A DNA stretch of 36,270 nt from Fulvimonas soli. GTDB lineage: Bacteria; Pseudomonadota; Gammaproteobacteria; Xanthomonadales; Rhodanobacteraceae. Positions within the stretch are counted from its first letter, which is position 1, and every line of letters begins with the position of its first letter. Positions 19,461 through 28,406 of the stretch are shown piece by piece. The stretch covers positions 1 to 36,270 of the forward strand of contig NZ_QGHC01000019.1 in the NCBI RefSeq assembly GCF_003148905.1. Direction: 5' to 3'. The translations under genes and the position numbers were made by a program. The notes beneath the pieces are model-generated. The model had not been told where the DNA came from and did no database searches. It saw only the letters and a program-made list of their open reading frames with translations.

Positions 19461-19476
19461 GGCGCCCGCCCGCGCC

Positions 19477-21918
19477 TCAGAAGTGGCCGGAGAGGCTGAT
19501 GCCGTAGGTACGCGGCGCGCCGGGGATGTAGGTCGGCAGGTCGAAGTTCTCGCCGCTGTTGCCGGCGTCGACCAGGTACTTCTTGCCGGTCAGGTTGCTG
19601 CCCCACACGCCCACGTCCCAGCGGCCGCGGTCGAAGGTGACGCCGGCCTTCAGGTTGAGCAGGCCGTAGGCGCCCTGCGCGTAGGACGGGTTGTTGTCGT
19701 CCTCGAAGTAGATCTTCGAGCGCCAGGTGTAGCTCGGGCGCACGTACAGCACGCGGCCCTGCGCCAGCGGCCGGTTCCACTGCACGCCCACCGCCACGGT
19801 GTGGTCCGGCGCCAGGCGCAGGTGGTTGCCCGCGTACTCCTGCCGGTTGCCGTGGCGGTCCTCGTCGGCGAAGCGCGCGTGCAGGTAGCTGTAGTTGAGG
19901 AAGGCGCTGAAGTGGTCGCCGACCGCCTGCTGCAGCGAGGCCTCGAAGCCGGGCACCTTGGCGCGGCCGGCGTTGAGCGTGACCAGCCGGCCGTCCTGGT
20001 AGGCGTTGCTCTGGAAGTTGTCGTAGCGGTAGTAGAACGCCGACAGGTCGTAGGCGAAGCGCCCCTGCGCCGCGTCGCCCTTCAGGCCCAGCTCGAAGTT
20101 CAGGATCGTCTCGGCCGGCAGCACGGTCTTGTCGTAGCCGGTGCCCGCCGCATCGAGGTCGAACGAGATCACGTTGGGGCGGCGGCCGCGCGACACGCTG
20201 ACATAGGTGTTGGTGTCCTCGTCGACGTGGAAGGTGCCGATCAGGCGGCCGACCACGGCGTTGCCGGCGTGCGTGGCGGTGAGCTTGCCGTGGGTGGGCA
20301 CGAACAGGTCGTTCGGCGCGGTGATGCCGTTCAGGCCCAGCGGCGCGCCGAGCAGCAGCTGGCCCAGGGTGGCGAAGGCCGGCCCGATCGCGGCGTTGCT
20401 GGCGTCGCTGACGCGGTAGCCGGCCCACAGCCTCTCGTGCGTCGCGCGCACGCCGGCGGTGAGGTCGAAGCGCTCGCCGAAGCGCCAGGTGCCGTCGGCG
20501 AACAGCTCGTAGGAGCGGGTGCTGCCGTAGTTGGTGTAGCCCTCGCGCTCGTCGGTGTTGAACGGCGTGCCGAGCACCGGCACCGCGCTGAACGGCAGGT
20601 TGGGCCGGTAGTCCGGGGTGAGCAGCGGCGGCGTGGGGCCGATCAGCGCCTGCAGCACGGCCGCCGCCGCCGGCGAGATGTTCGGCACCAGGTTGAGCAC
20701 CTGCACGAACAGCTGGCGTTCGTCGGTCTGGAACGGCACGTCCTCGCTGCCGTTCTCGTAGAAGTAGTTGGCGCCGAGGAAGCCGGTGAAATCGCCGCCG
20801 GCGTCGTAGTTGAGGCGCAGCTCCTGGCTGAGCTGCCGGCTGCGCGAGTGCTCGGCGAAGTTGAGCATGTCGAGCTGCGAACCGTCGGCGTCGAAGTGCT
20901 CCAGCGAGTTGAAGCGGCGCAGGCCGGTGGTGCTGGACAGCGTCCAGCTCCCGTCCAGGCGGAAGTCGCCGAGCGCGGTCAGCCCGTACACCTTGCGGCG
21001 CAGGCCCAGCGCCTCGCCCCGGTTGAGGTCGGCGCTGCCGTACACGTCGGTGGAGCCGTTGCGGTTGGGCACCACCCTGCTGCGGAAGTCGGTGCCGGGC
21101 GGCGTGTCGAACTGGTAGTTGGCGATCAGGTCGACGCCGCTGTCCTCGCCCACCCTGAAGTGCACGCTGGCGCGCGCCGCCTTGGTGTCCTCGCCGTTCA
21201 GGCGCCCGCCGCTCAGGTTCTCGACGTAGCCGTCGTGGTAGCCGTCGTAGACGGCCGCGCGCGCGTAGACGCCGTCGGCCAGCGGGAAATTGAGGTAGCC
21301 GGTGAGCTTGCGGCTGGCGTAGTTGCCGAACTCGCTGCCGAAGCCGCCGGAGGTGCCCGGCTGCGCCTTGTTCTGGATCAGCGAGATCGCGCCGCTCTCC
21401 GCGCCGCGGCCGAACAGCGTGCCCTGCGGGCCGCGCAGCACCTCCACGCGGTCCATGTCGTACAGCGCCACCACCGAGCCGCGCGAACGACTGATGTCCA
21501 CGCCGTCCTGGAACACCGACACGCGCGTGGTGGTGTTGGCCGCGCCATCGTCGGTGGTGATGCCGCGCACCGCGATGCCCGGGTTGTTCGGACTCTGCAC
21601 CTGCACCTGCACGCCGGGCACGTAGCGGCTCAGCGCCTCCACGTCGCTGATGCCGAAGCGGCGCAGGAAGTCGCTGGAATAGGCCGAGATCGAGATCGGC
21701 ACGTCGACCACCTGCTGCTCGCGCTTCTGCGCGGTCACCGTGACCTGGTTGAGGTTGATCGCGTCGGCCGCGCGGGCGGTGCTGCCCGCCGGCGCCGGCG
21801 CCGCGGGCGCCTGCTGCTGCGCGTGCGCGGCCAGCGGCGCGGCCGCCAGCAGCAGGCCCTGGACCGACCGGGCAAGCCGGTTGCGGCGCGGCATCGCGCG
21901 CCCGTTCTCGTTCGACAT
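19477..21918 (-). CDS. TonB-dependent receptor with upstream Pho box (TBDR4)
   Basis: This 813-residue outer-membrane protein has a signal peptide (about 1-33, ending AHA), a TonB-box-like NQVTVTAQ at 57-64, a plug with DVPISISAYS and VEVLRGPQGTLFGRGAESGA, and a barrel ending in Phe. It has no STN domain. It is the same general class as TBDR1. The ATG at 21918 is chosen over an upstream in-frame start because GGGGGGAA lies 5 bases before it and the signal peptide begins there. A good Pho-box match lies 90 bases upstream. An alpha/beta hydrolase follows after 16 bases. The pair suggests import and hydrolysis of an ester, perhaps phospholipid-derived. Confidence 0.9.
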   Translation of the reverse strand: MSNENGRAMPRRNRLARSVQGLLLAAAPLAAHAQQQAPAAPAPAGSTARAADAINLNQVTVTAQKREQQVVDVPISISAYSSDFLRRFGISDVEALSRYVPGVQVQVQSPNNPGIAVRGITTDDGAANTTTRVSVFQDGVDISRSRGSVVALYDMDRVEVLRGPQGTLFGRGAESGAISLIQNKAQPGTSGGFGSEFGNYASRKLTGYLNFPLADGVYARAAVYDGYHDGYVENLSGGRLNGEDTKAARASVHFRVGEDSGVDLIANYQFDTPPGTDFRSRVVPNRNGSTDVYGSADLNRGEALGLRRKVYGLTALGDFRLDGSWTLSSTTGLRRFNSLEHFDADGSQLDMLNFAEHSRSRQLSQELRLNYDAGGDFTGFLGANYFYENGSEDVPFQTDERQLFVQVLNLVPNISPAAAAVLQALIGPTPPLLTPDYRPNLPFSAVPVLGTPFNTDEREGYTNYGSTRSYELFADGTWRFGERFDLTAGVRATHERLWAGYRVSDASNAAIGPAFATLGQLLLGAPLGLNGITAPNDLFVPTHGKLTATHAGNAVVGRLIGTFHVDEDTNTYVSVSRGRRPNVISFDLDAAGTGYDKTVLPAETILNFELGLKGDAAQGRFAYDLSAFYYRYDNFQSNAYQDGRLVTLNAGRAKVPGFEASLQQAVGDHFSAFLNYSYLHARFADEDRHGNRQEYAGNHLRLAPDHTVAVGVQWNRPLAQGRVLYVRPSYTWRSKIYFEDDNNPSYAQGAYGLLNLKAGVTFDRGRWDVGVWGSNLTGKKYLVDAGNSGENFDLPTYIPGAPRTYGISLSGHF

Positions 21919-22007
21919 GTGCGTTCCCCCCGGATCGTGCTTGTGTGTGTGTCGCGGCGCCGGCGCCCGGCCTACGCCAGGGTATCCAAGCATGATCGGG
22001 GGGCTGC

Positions 22008-22025
22008 ATGACAGCCGCATGTAAG
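22008..22025 (-). promoter_or_regulatory. Pho box upstream of the TBDR4/hydrolase operon
   Basis: The minus strand reads CTTACAT-GCGG-CTGTCAT. Against the PhoB consensus (CTGTCAT, four bases, CTGTCAY) the halves match 5 of 7 and 7 of 7. It is 90 bases before the TBDR4 ATG, a workable distance for an activator site, and is 15/18 identical to the site before TBDR3. A -10 could not be chosen with confidence. Confidence 0.6.
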
Positions 22026-22093
22026 CCGGCGGCCCGGCCGGCCGCGCCGAGGACATCCGGCGACGCGGCCGGGAGCGCCCGGCGGCGGTCCGT

Positions 22094-23164
22094 TCAGAGC
22101 CTGAGGTAGATCCGCCGCCGGTCCATCGCCCACACCACCAGCCACCAGCACGCGACGAAGGCCAGCGCCCAGGCCAGCGAGGCCACGTAGGGCCCGGCCA
22201 GCGGCACGATCCAGCCGCACAGCGCGCGGTACAGCGGGTCCTGCCAGCCCAGCGCGGGCAGCAGCACCTGCATCAGCTCCGAGCCCGCGTAGGCGGCGAT
22301 CGCGTTGACGCCGAAGCGCCGGCCCAGCGCGGGCCAGCCGCGCCGGTCGACCAGCGCGTGGCCCAGCCACAGCGCCAGCGCGGCCCAGCCGGCGGTCCAC
22401 AGCACGAACGAGGGCGTCCACAGGTTCTTGTTGAACGGCAGCCAGAGCGACCAGGCGAGGCCGAGCAGCAGCCCCGCCGCGCCGGCCAGCGGCAGCGCCC
22501 GCGCGCGCCCGGCGCGCAGCGCGCGTCCCGCCGCCAGGCCGAGCAACGTGGTGGCCAGCGACGGCAGCGTGCCGGGCAGGCCCTCCGGGTCGTGGCCGCG
22601 GCCGGTGGCCGGATCGATCAGGTAGACGAAGCGGCCGAACACCGCGCTGTCGATCCGGCTGACCAGGTTCGCGTAGGGCTCCAGCGTGCCGCCGGCGAGC
22701 AGCAGCGCCCAGTAGCCGAGCAGCAGCACGGCGACCAGCGCCCATTGCGTGCGCGGCTTCGCGTACAGCGCCAGCGCCGCCGCCGCCGCGAAGCACAGCC
22801 CGATCCGCTGCAGCACGCCCGGGATGCGCGCGTGCGCGCCGGGCAGCAGCCAGGCCGCGAACAGGTTGATCGCCACGCCCAGCGCCACGATGCGCAGCGC
22901 GCGCCACAACGCCGCGCGCAGCAGCATGCCGCGCGGCGTGCCCTGCTCCAGCTTCGGCCCGAACGCCAGCGCGATCGACACGCCGGCGATGAATAGGAAG
23001 AACGGGAACACCAGGTCGGTCGGCGTGCAGCCGTGCCATGCCGCGTGTTCCAGCGGCCAGTACACGTGTCCCCAGTCGCCCGCGTCGTTGACCAGCAGCA
23101 TCGCCGCCACGGTGCAGCCGCGCAGCGCGTCCACCGAGGCGAGTCGCCGGTGCGGCGCGTTCAC
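22094..23164 (-). CDS. nagX: NagX-like transmembrane acyltransferase family protein (HGSNAT/DUF5009 type)
   Basis: This 356-residue inner-membrane protein has about ten hydrophobic segments. The N-terminus has RLASVDALRG at 7-16 and HAAWHGCTPTDLVFPFFLF at 40-58 then IAGVS, the conserved core of NagX and of the human heparan-alpha-glucosaminide acetyltransferase; His44 is the likely key residue. In proteobacterial GlcNAc gene clusters this family is a regular member and is thought to act in amino-sugar transport or acetylation. It starts with GTG inside the hexosaminidase stop (GTGA overlap), so expression is coupled. The actual reaction has, to my knowledge, not been settled. Confidence 0.85.
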   Translation of the reverse strand: MNAPHRRLASVDALRGCTVAAMLLVNDAGDWGHVYWPLEHAAWHGCTPTDLVFPFFLFIAGVSIALAFGPKLEQGTPRGMLLRAALWRALRIVALGVAINLFAAWLLPGAHARIPGVLQRIGLCFAAAAALALYAKPRTQWALVAVLLLGYWALLLAGGTLEPYANLVSRIDSAVFGRFVYLIDPATGRGHDPEGLPGTLPSLATTLLGLAAGRALRAGRARALPLAGAAGLLLGLAWSLWLPFNKNLWTPSFVLWTAGWAALALWLGHALVDRRGWPALGRRFGVNAIAAYAGSELMQVLLPALGWQDPLYRALCGWIVPLAGPYVASLAWALAFVACWWLVVWAMDRRRIYLRL

Positions 23165-25446
23165 GGCGCGCCGGCCTGCAGCGTCACCCGCGCGAAGGCG
23201 TACAGCGGGCTCCCCGCCGGCGTGGCGAACGCCAGGCACAGCGTGTGCGCGCCCCGCTGCGCCGGCAGCGGCGCCGCGAGGCTGAAGCGGCGCGGCGTGG
23301 CGGCCGGGTCGGGCAGCGGCAGCGTGGCCAGCGGCGGCCCGTCGCAGCGGTCCAGGCGGATCTCCAGCTCGCCGTGCGGCGTGGCGGGCGGGCGCCGCAC
23401 CACCAGCTTGGCCTCGTGCGCGAGCTGGTAGTTGTCGGGCAGCCGCGCGAGGTCGAAGCGCACCGCCGTCACGCCGTCCAGCGGCGCCTCCGGCCACTGC
23501 TGGCAGGCATTGAACAGGTTGACGACGTACACCGGCGCGAGCGTGGTCGCGTCCGGCATGGGCTGCACGCGCAGGCGGAACGGGCTGCCGGGGCAGTTGA
23601 CCAGCGCGGTGCCGTCGCGTGCGAGCAGCGCGGCGCGGTCGATCGCGCGCGCGCGCGGCTCCGCCAGCGGGCGGCCGTCCCCGTCGAGCGCGACCGCGCG
23701 CACGGTAGCCGGCAGGCGCACGGTGAAGGGATGCTCGTAGCGCGGCGCATCCGCGCCCGGCGCGCTGCCGTCCACCGTATAGCGCAGCGTGCCGTAGCCG
23801 GCCTGGTTCGACAGCGTCACCGGCGCGCTGCCGCTGGCCAGCGCGGCCTTCTCGTCCACCGCGATGTCGGGCGCGAAGGCGCTGTCGGCATAGCGGATGC
23901 CCGCGCGGCGGTAGCGCGCCAGCTGCGCCGGCAGGCGTGCGAGGAAACCGTGGAAGTCGCGTTCGGCGGCCGGCGTCCAGGCCACTTCGGCCAGCGCGTC
24001 CAGCCGCGGGAACACGGCATGCTCGACGTGCGCCATGGTCGGCGTGTGCTCGGTCCACATGTTGGCCTGCACGCCCAGCACGTGCGCGGCCTGGGCGGCG
24101 TCGAGCGACTTCGGCACCGGCTCGAAGGCGTACACGTCGGCCAGCGTCCTGACCGGCACGCGGCCGGTCTGTTCGTCCTCGCGCGCGCTTTGCAGGTAGT
24201 CCAGGTACAGCTCCGGCGCGGGCGACAGCACCACGTCGTGGCCCAGCCTGGCGGCCTTCTCCGCGCCCTGGGTGCCGCGCCAGGACATCACCACCGCGTC
24301 GCCGGGCACGCCGCCGTCGAGGATCTCGTCCCAGCCCACCATGCGCCGGCCGTGCCGCGCCAGGTAGCGGCCCAGGCGGTCCATCAGCCAGCTCTGCAGC
24401 GCGTCCTCGTCCTTCAGGCCCAGCGCCTTGAGGCGCGCCTGCACCGCGGGCGAGGCCTGCCACTGGTCCTTCACCGCCTCGTCGCCGCCCAGGTGGATGT
24501 AGCGCGAGGGGAACAGCGCCATCACCTCGTCGAGCACGTTCTGCAGGAAGCGCACGGTGGACTCGTCCACGTTGTACAGCGTGGTGTTCACGCCCCAGTC
24601 CGCCGACACCGGCAGGCGCCGCCCGGTGACGCCGACCTGCGGATAGGACGCCACCGCCGCCTGCGCGTGGCCGGGCAGGTCGAGCTCCGGCACCACGGTG
24701 ATCCGGCGCGCCGCCGCGTAGCGCACCAGCGCGCGGATCTGCTCCTGCGTGTAGTAGCCGCCGTAGCGCTGCGGCTCGTCGTCGCTTCCGGCGCCGGGCG
24801 GCGTGCGCCAGGCGCCGATGCGGGTGAGCTCGGGATAGCGCCGGATCGGGATGCGCCAGCCCTGGTCGTCGGTCAGGTGCCAGTGCAGCACGTTGAGCTT
24901 GTGCAGCGCCATCTGGTCGAGCAGGCGCTCGATATCGGCGACGCTCTGCATGTGCCGCACCGAGTCCAGCATCAGGCCGCGCCAGGCGAAGCGCGGCGCG
25001 TCCTCGACGTGCAGCGCCGGCAGCGCGCCGGCGTCGGCCGGGTCGGTGAACAGCTGCCACAGCGTGGCGACGCCGCGGAACAGCCCGGCGCCGTCGCGCG
25101 CGGCCACGCGCACGCCCCGCGGGCCGACGTCGAGCACGTAGCTCTCGGCCGCCGCGGGCGCATTGGGATCGATCGCCAGCGTGACGCCGCCCGGCGCGGA
25201 CGCCGACCCGACCGGCCGCAGCGCCGGCCCGCCCGCGGCCGCCAGCTGCTCGCGCAGGAAGCGGGCCGCCGCGCGCGCGCGCGGATCGGGCGCGGCCAGC
25301 GGCAGCGCCCGGCCCGCCGCGTAGGCGAAGCGCCCGGCCGCCGTTTCCACGCGCGCCGGCAGCGGGATCAGCGACGGCGTCGCGGCGGACGCGGCGCAGG
25401 CGCACAGGCCGAGGAAGAGTCCGGACAACAGGCGGGCGAATCTCAT
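23161..25446 (-). CDS. Beta-N-acetylhexosaminidase (GH20)
   Basis: This 761-residue exported enzyme has a signal peptide (about 1-21; an L-C-A-C motif at 14-17 also allows a lipoprotein), an N-terminal GH20b domain (about 25-150), the GH20 barrel with HWHLTDDQGWR at 188-198 and the catalytic pair Asp322-Glu323 in HLGGDEAVKDQW, and a C-terminal beta region from about 530. It removes terminal GlcNAc from chitin oligomers, murein fragments or glycans in the periplasm by substrate-assisted catalysis. The start at 25446 is chosen because the signal peptide begins there; the frame is open upstream. It lies downstream of a terminator after TBDR5 and overlaps nagX. It releases the GlcNAc that the cluster then imports. 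Confidence 0.93.
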   Translation of the reverse strand: MRFARLLSGLFLGLCACAASAATPSLIPLPARVETAAGRFAYAAGRALPLAAPDPRARAAARFLREQLAAAGGPALRPVGSASAPGGVTLAIDPNAPAAAESYVLDVGPRGVRVAARDGAGLFRGVATLWQLFTDPADAGALPALHVEDAPRFAWRGLMLDSVRHMQSVADIERLLDQMALHKLNVLHWHLTDDQGWRIPIRRYPELTRIGAWRTPPGAGSDDEPQRYGGYYTQEQIRALVRYAAARRITVVPELDLPGHAQAAVASYPQVGVTGRRLPVSADWGVNTTLYNVDESTVRFLQNVLDEVMALFPSRYIHLGGDEAVKDQWQASPAVQARLKALGLKDEDALQSWLMDRLGRYLARHGRRMVGWDEILDGGVPGDAVVMSWRGTQGAEKAARLGHDVVLSPAPELYLDYLQSAREDEQTGRVPVRTLADVYAFEPVPKSLDAAQAAHVLGVQANMWTEHTPTMAHVEHAVFPRLDALAEVAWTPAAERDFHGFLARLPAQLARYRRAGIRYADSAFAPDIAVDEKAALASGSAPVTLSNQAGYGTLRYTVDGSAPGADAPRYEHPFTVRLPATVRAVALDGDGRPLAEPRARAIDRAALLARDGTALVNCPGSPFRLRVQPMPDATTLAPVYVVNLFNACQQWPEAPLDGVTAVRFDLARLPDNYQLAHEAKLVVRRPPATPHGELEIRLDRCDGPPLATLPLPDPAATPRRFSLAAPLPAQRGAHTLCLAFATPAGSPLYAFARVTLQAGAP

Positions 25447-25528
25447 GCGGCGGCTCCGGCGGAACGCCGGCGACGCCGCGCGGGGCGCGCCATCGCCGGC
25501 CGGAATGCGCAGGGTGCGGACACCCGGC

Positions 25529-25559
25529 AAAAAGAGGGCCCGGTAATGTACCGGGCCCT
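25529..25559 (-). terminator. Intrinsic terminator after TBDR5
   Basis: AGGGCCCGGTA and TACCGGGCCCT form a perfect 11-bp stem with a three-base loop, followed on the minus strand by CTTTTTG. It starts 21 bases after the TBDR5 stop and lies before the hexosaminidase gene, so that gene needs read-through or its own promoter. Confidence 0.85.
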
Positions 25560-25579
25560 GGCGGGGAGTTGCGAGCAAC

Positions 25580-28297
25580 TCAGAACTTGAAGCGCAGGTT
25601 CAGGTAGTACTGCCGGCCGTTGACGTAGAACGCATACGGCTGCTTGCCGTAGGTGTCGCTCTTCACGTAGTACTTCAGGGTCGGGTTGTTGAGGTTCATG
25701 GCGTCGAACGTGATCGCCATCCAGTCGTTCACGTTGTAGCCCAGCGACAGCGCCAGGTTGCCGATGCCCGACTGGTAGTAGTTGTCGGTGTGGCTCACGC
25801 CGTCGTAGAAGGACGAGCGGTAGGTGTAGCTGACGCGGGCGTTGAACAGCTTGTTCTCGAAATAGCCGGAGACGTTGAAGGTGTTCTTCGAGGTGCCCTG
25901 CAGCGGCTGGTCGTTGTCGGCGTGGCTGCTGGCGAAGGTGTAGTTCGCCTGCACGCCGAAGTTGTCGCCGATCGGCTGGATGTAGTTCAGCTCCACGCCC
26001 TTCACGTTGCCGTCGACGTTGTGCGGCACGGTGACCGAGTAGGTGTTGAACACGTCGTGGCCGGCCGCCTGGCTGGCCTGCATGTCCTTGTAGACGCGGT
26101 CCTCGTTGCCGAAGCCGACGTAGTCGTTGAGCGACATCTCGTACACGCCCACCGACACCAGGCCGCGCGGGGCGAAGTACCACTCCAGCGAGGCGTCGAA
26201 GTTGGTGGAGATCAGCGGCTTGAGCTGCGGGTTGCCGCCGCTGCCGGTGTGGGTGAGGTCGTCCAGCGAGACGAAGCCGGCCAGCGAGGAGTAGTCCGGG
26301 CGGGTCAGCGTCTGCGAGGCCGCGAAGCGCGCCAGCACGTCCTCGCTCAGCTCGAACTTGAGGTTCACGCTGGGCAGCAGCTTGCTGTAGGTGTGCTTGT
26401 AGGTGTTCCAGTAGTAGTCGCCGAACGCCGAGCCGGTGATCGGGCCGACCGAGCTGCTCACGTTGGCCGCGGGCGCGGTGCTGGAATAGCTGATGTTCTC
26501 GCGCGTGCTGACGTAGCGCGCGCCCACGTTGCCGCTCCAGCGGTCGCCGGAGAAGTTGGCCTGCAGGTAGGCCGCGCCGTCCTTCTCGTTCACCTTGTAG
26601 ATGTCGTTGAAGTAGAAGCGCGCCACCGGATCGCGGTTGGCGAACTGCGCGTCGAAGTCGGCGAGCTGGCCCGGCGTGTAGTACCAGATGTTGCGCGGGA
26701 AGGTGCCGCCGACGTCGCTGCCGAAGCCGCCCGGATAGTTCGACCAGCTGGTCGGATAGTTGGCCAGGTTGGTCCAGTCGCCGGTCGGGCCCTGCGCGAT
26801 GCTGTTGAGGTTCTCGCGGGTGTGGTCGGCGTAGCGCACGCCGAACTCCAGCGAGGCCAGCGCGCCCTCGTCGAAGTCGAGCTCGCCGGCGCCGCTGAAC
26901 CAGTTCTCCTTGTCCTTGGCGTGGATGCCGTTCTCGCCGAAGATCCAGCCGGCGGTGGGCACGATCGCGTTGGGCGAGCTGTTGTCGCCGCCCAGGCTCC
27001 AGTTGATCGGCTTGCCGAGGCCGCGCATGTTCCAGTTGATGTCGGCGCCGCGCTGGGTGCCGAGCTCGAGCACGTCCTGGGTCGGGCTGTTGCCGCGGCC
27101 CAGGGTGGTGCCGGCCTGGCCCTTGAAGCTCAGGTGGTCGGTGACGCGCCAGTCCGCGTCCAGCGTCCAGTACTGGCTGGAGGAGGAGGCGCCCGGACGC
27201 GAGATCATGTCGTACACGCCGGAGGCGTCGGTGCCGCCGGTGACGGTGCCGCTGGTGATCACGTTGCCGTTGATCGCGTTCGGCGTCAGCGTGGCGCCGT
27301 TGGCCAGCGCGTGGCCGACCCAGGTCATGTAGTTGCGGTTGTAGTTGTCGGCCTTGAGCTTGGAATAGAAGCCGTTGAGATCGAGCGTGAGGTTGTCGGT
27401 CGCCTTCCATTCCAGGTCCACCGCGCCGCCCTCGCGCTTGCGCTTCTGGGTGAACAGCACGGCACCGATCTCTTCGGGGTAGTACAGCGTGCGGCCGCCG
27501 GACGTGAACGGCGCGTAGCCGCCGACCACTTCCTGGCCGTCGCGCTGCAGGCTGCGTTCCTCGTAGAAGGCCTGCACCATCGCGCCGAAGGTGTTGCTGT
27601 CGTTCTTCCAGTTGAACAGGCCGTCGAACTGCGGCTTGGTATTGCTGGGCAGGTCGGAGTACACGCCGCCGATCGACGCCTGGCCGGTCACCTGCTTGGC
27701 GAACTCCAGCGGCTTGCGCGTGATGATGTCGACCGAGCCGGCGCTGCCGCCCTCGACCAGCTTGGCCTCGGAGGTCTTGTGCACCACCACCTGGTTGACG
27801 ATCTCCGACGGCAGCAGGCTGTAGCTGACGCTGCGGCCCACGGTCTGGGTCTGGCTCAGCACGAACCAGTCGCCGGTGCCGACGGTATGGCCGTTGACCA
27901 GGGTCTGGGTCAGGTCGGGATTGGTGCCGCGCAGGCTGACGCGGTCGCTCTCGTCGAAGCCGCCTTCGTGGGCGCTGGACGAGCTGATGTTGACGCCCGG
28001 CAGGCGCTGCAGCGTGTCGGCCACGTTCTTGGCCGGCAGCTTGCCGACGTCCTCGGCGGTGACGATCTCCACGTGCGAATCGGACGCCTGCTTCAGCTGC
28101 AGCGACTCCGCTTCGCTGTCGCGGATGCCGACGACGGTGACCGTGCCCAGCTCCTTCGCCTTGGTCTTGTCGGCGCGGCCCTGGTCGGTGCTCGACTGCG
28201 TGGCGCTGCCCGTCTGCGCCGCGTCCTGGGCGTGCAGCGTGCCCGTGAAACACAGGCCGGCGATGATGCTTGCGGCTAACAGCTTGCGATGTGACAT
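25580..28297 (-). CDS. TonB-dependent receptor of the GlcNAc cluster (TBDR5)
   Basis: This 905-residue outer-membrane protein has a signal peptide (about 1-23, ending LHA), a TonB-box-like TVTVVGIRDS at 52-61, a plug with VGKLPAKNVADTLQRLPGVN at 84-103, and a barrel ending in Phe. VGKLPAxNVAxxLQRLPGV is typical of the large TBDR group used for carbohydrates in Xanthomonas and Caulobacter. With hexosaminidase, kinase and nag genes around it, chitooligosaccharide or GlcNAc-glycan import is the best call. GGGGAG precedes the start by a few bases. It follows the kinase by 109 bases on the same strand and is probably driven from the operator-bearing promoter at 29.5 kb, with its own terminator behind. 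Confidence 0.9.
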   Translation of the reverse strand: MSHRKLLAASIIAGLCFTGTLHAQDAAQTGSATQSSTDQGRADKTKAKELGTVTVVGIRDSEAESLQLKQASDSHVEIVTAEDVGKLPAKNVADTLQRLPGVNISSSSAHEGGFDESDRVSLRGTNPDLTQTLVNGHTVGTGDWFVLSQTQTVGRSVSYSLLPSEIVNQVVVHKTSEAKLVEGGSAGSVDIITRKPLEFAKQVTGQASIGGVYSDLPSNTKPQFDGLFNWKNDSNTFGAMVQAFYEERSLQRDGQEVVGGYAPFTSGGRTLYYPEEIGAVLFTQKRKREGGAVDLEWKATDNLTLDLNGFYSKLKADNYNRNYMTWVGHALANGATLTPNAINGNVITSGTVTGGTDASGVYDMISRPGASSSSQYWTLDADWRVTDHLSFKGQAGTTLGRGNSPTQDVLELGTQRGADINWNMRGLGKPINWSLGGDNSSPNAIVPTAGWIFGENGIHAKDKENWFSGAGELDFDEGALASLEFGVRYADHTRENLNSIAQGPTGDWTNLANYPTSWSNYPGGFGSDVGGTFPRNIWYYTPGQLADFDAQFANRDPVARFYFNDIYKVNEKDGAAYLQANFSGDRWSGNVGARYVSTRENISYSSTAPAANVSSSVGPITGSAFGDYYWNTYKHTYSKLLPSVNLKFELSEDVLARFAASQTLTRPDYSSLAGFVSLDDLTHTGSGGNPQLKPLISTNFDASLEWYFAPRGLVSVGVYEMSLNDYVGFGNEDRVYKDMQASQAAGHDVFNTYSVTVPHNVDGNVKGVELNYIQPIGDNFGVQANYTFASSHADNDQPLQGTSKNTFNVSGYFENKLFNARVSYTYRSSFYDGVSHTDNYYQSGIGNLALSLGYNVNDWMAITFDAMNLNNPTLKYYVKSDTYGKQPYAFYVNGRQYYLNLRFKF

Positions 28298-28406
28298 GGT
28301 TGCTCCCCTCCGAGCGGATCAGCAGCAGTTGGCTTGTGGTCGTTGCTGCGTGGTTGGCTGGGCTTGCGCCCGTTCAATGGTCGAAAAACGCGCCATGCGC
28401 CGGCCC

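Noticed and set aside
22094-25405. A single 1103-residue minus-strand frame that seems to fuse a hexosaminidase-shadow with NagX.
   Set aside because: Only the NagX part is protein-like. The upstream part is the wrong frame of the hexosaminidase gene; the GTGA overlap at 23161-23164 marks the true NagX start.
28384-28400. Stem GCGC-ATG-GCGC followed by TTTTT after the kinase gene.
   Set aside because: The stem has only 4 bp, too weak to call a terminator on its own. It is mentioned with the kinase as a possible leaky stop.
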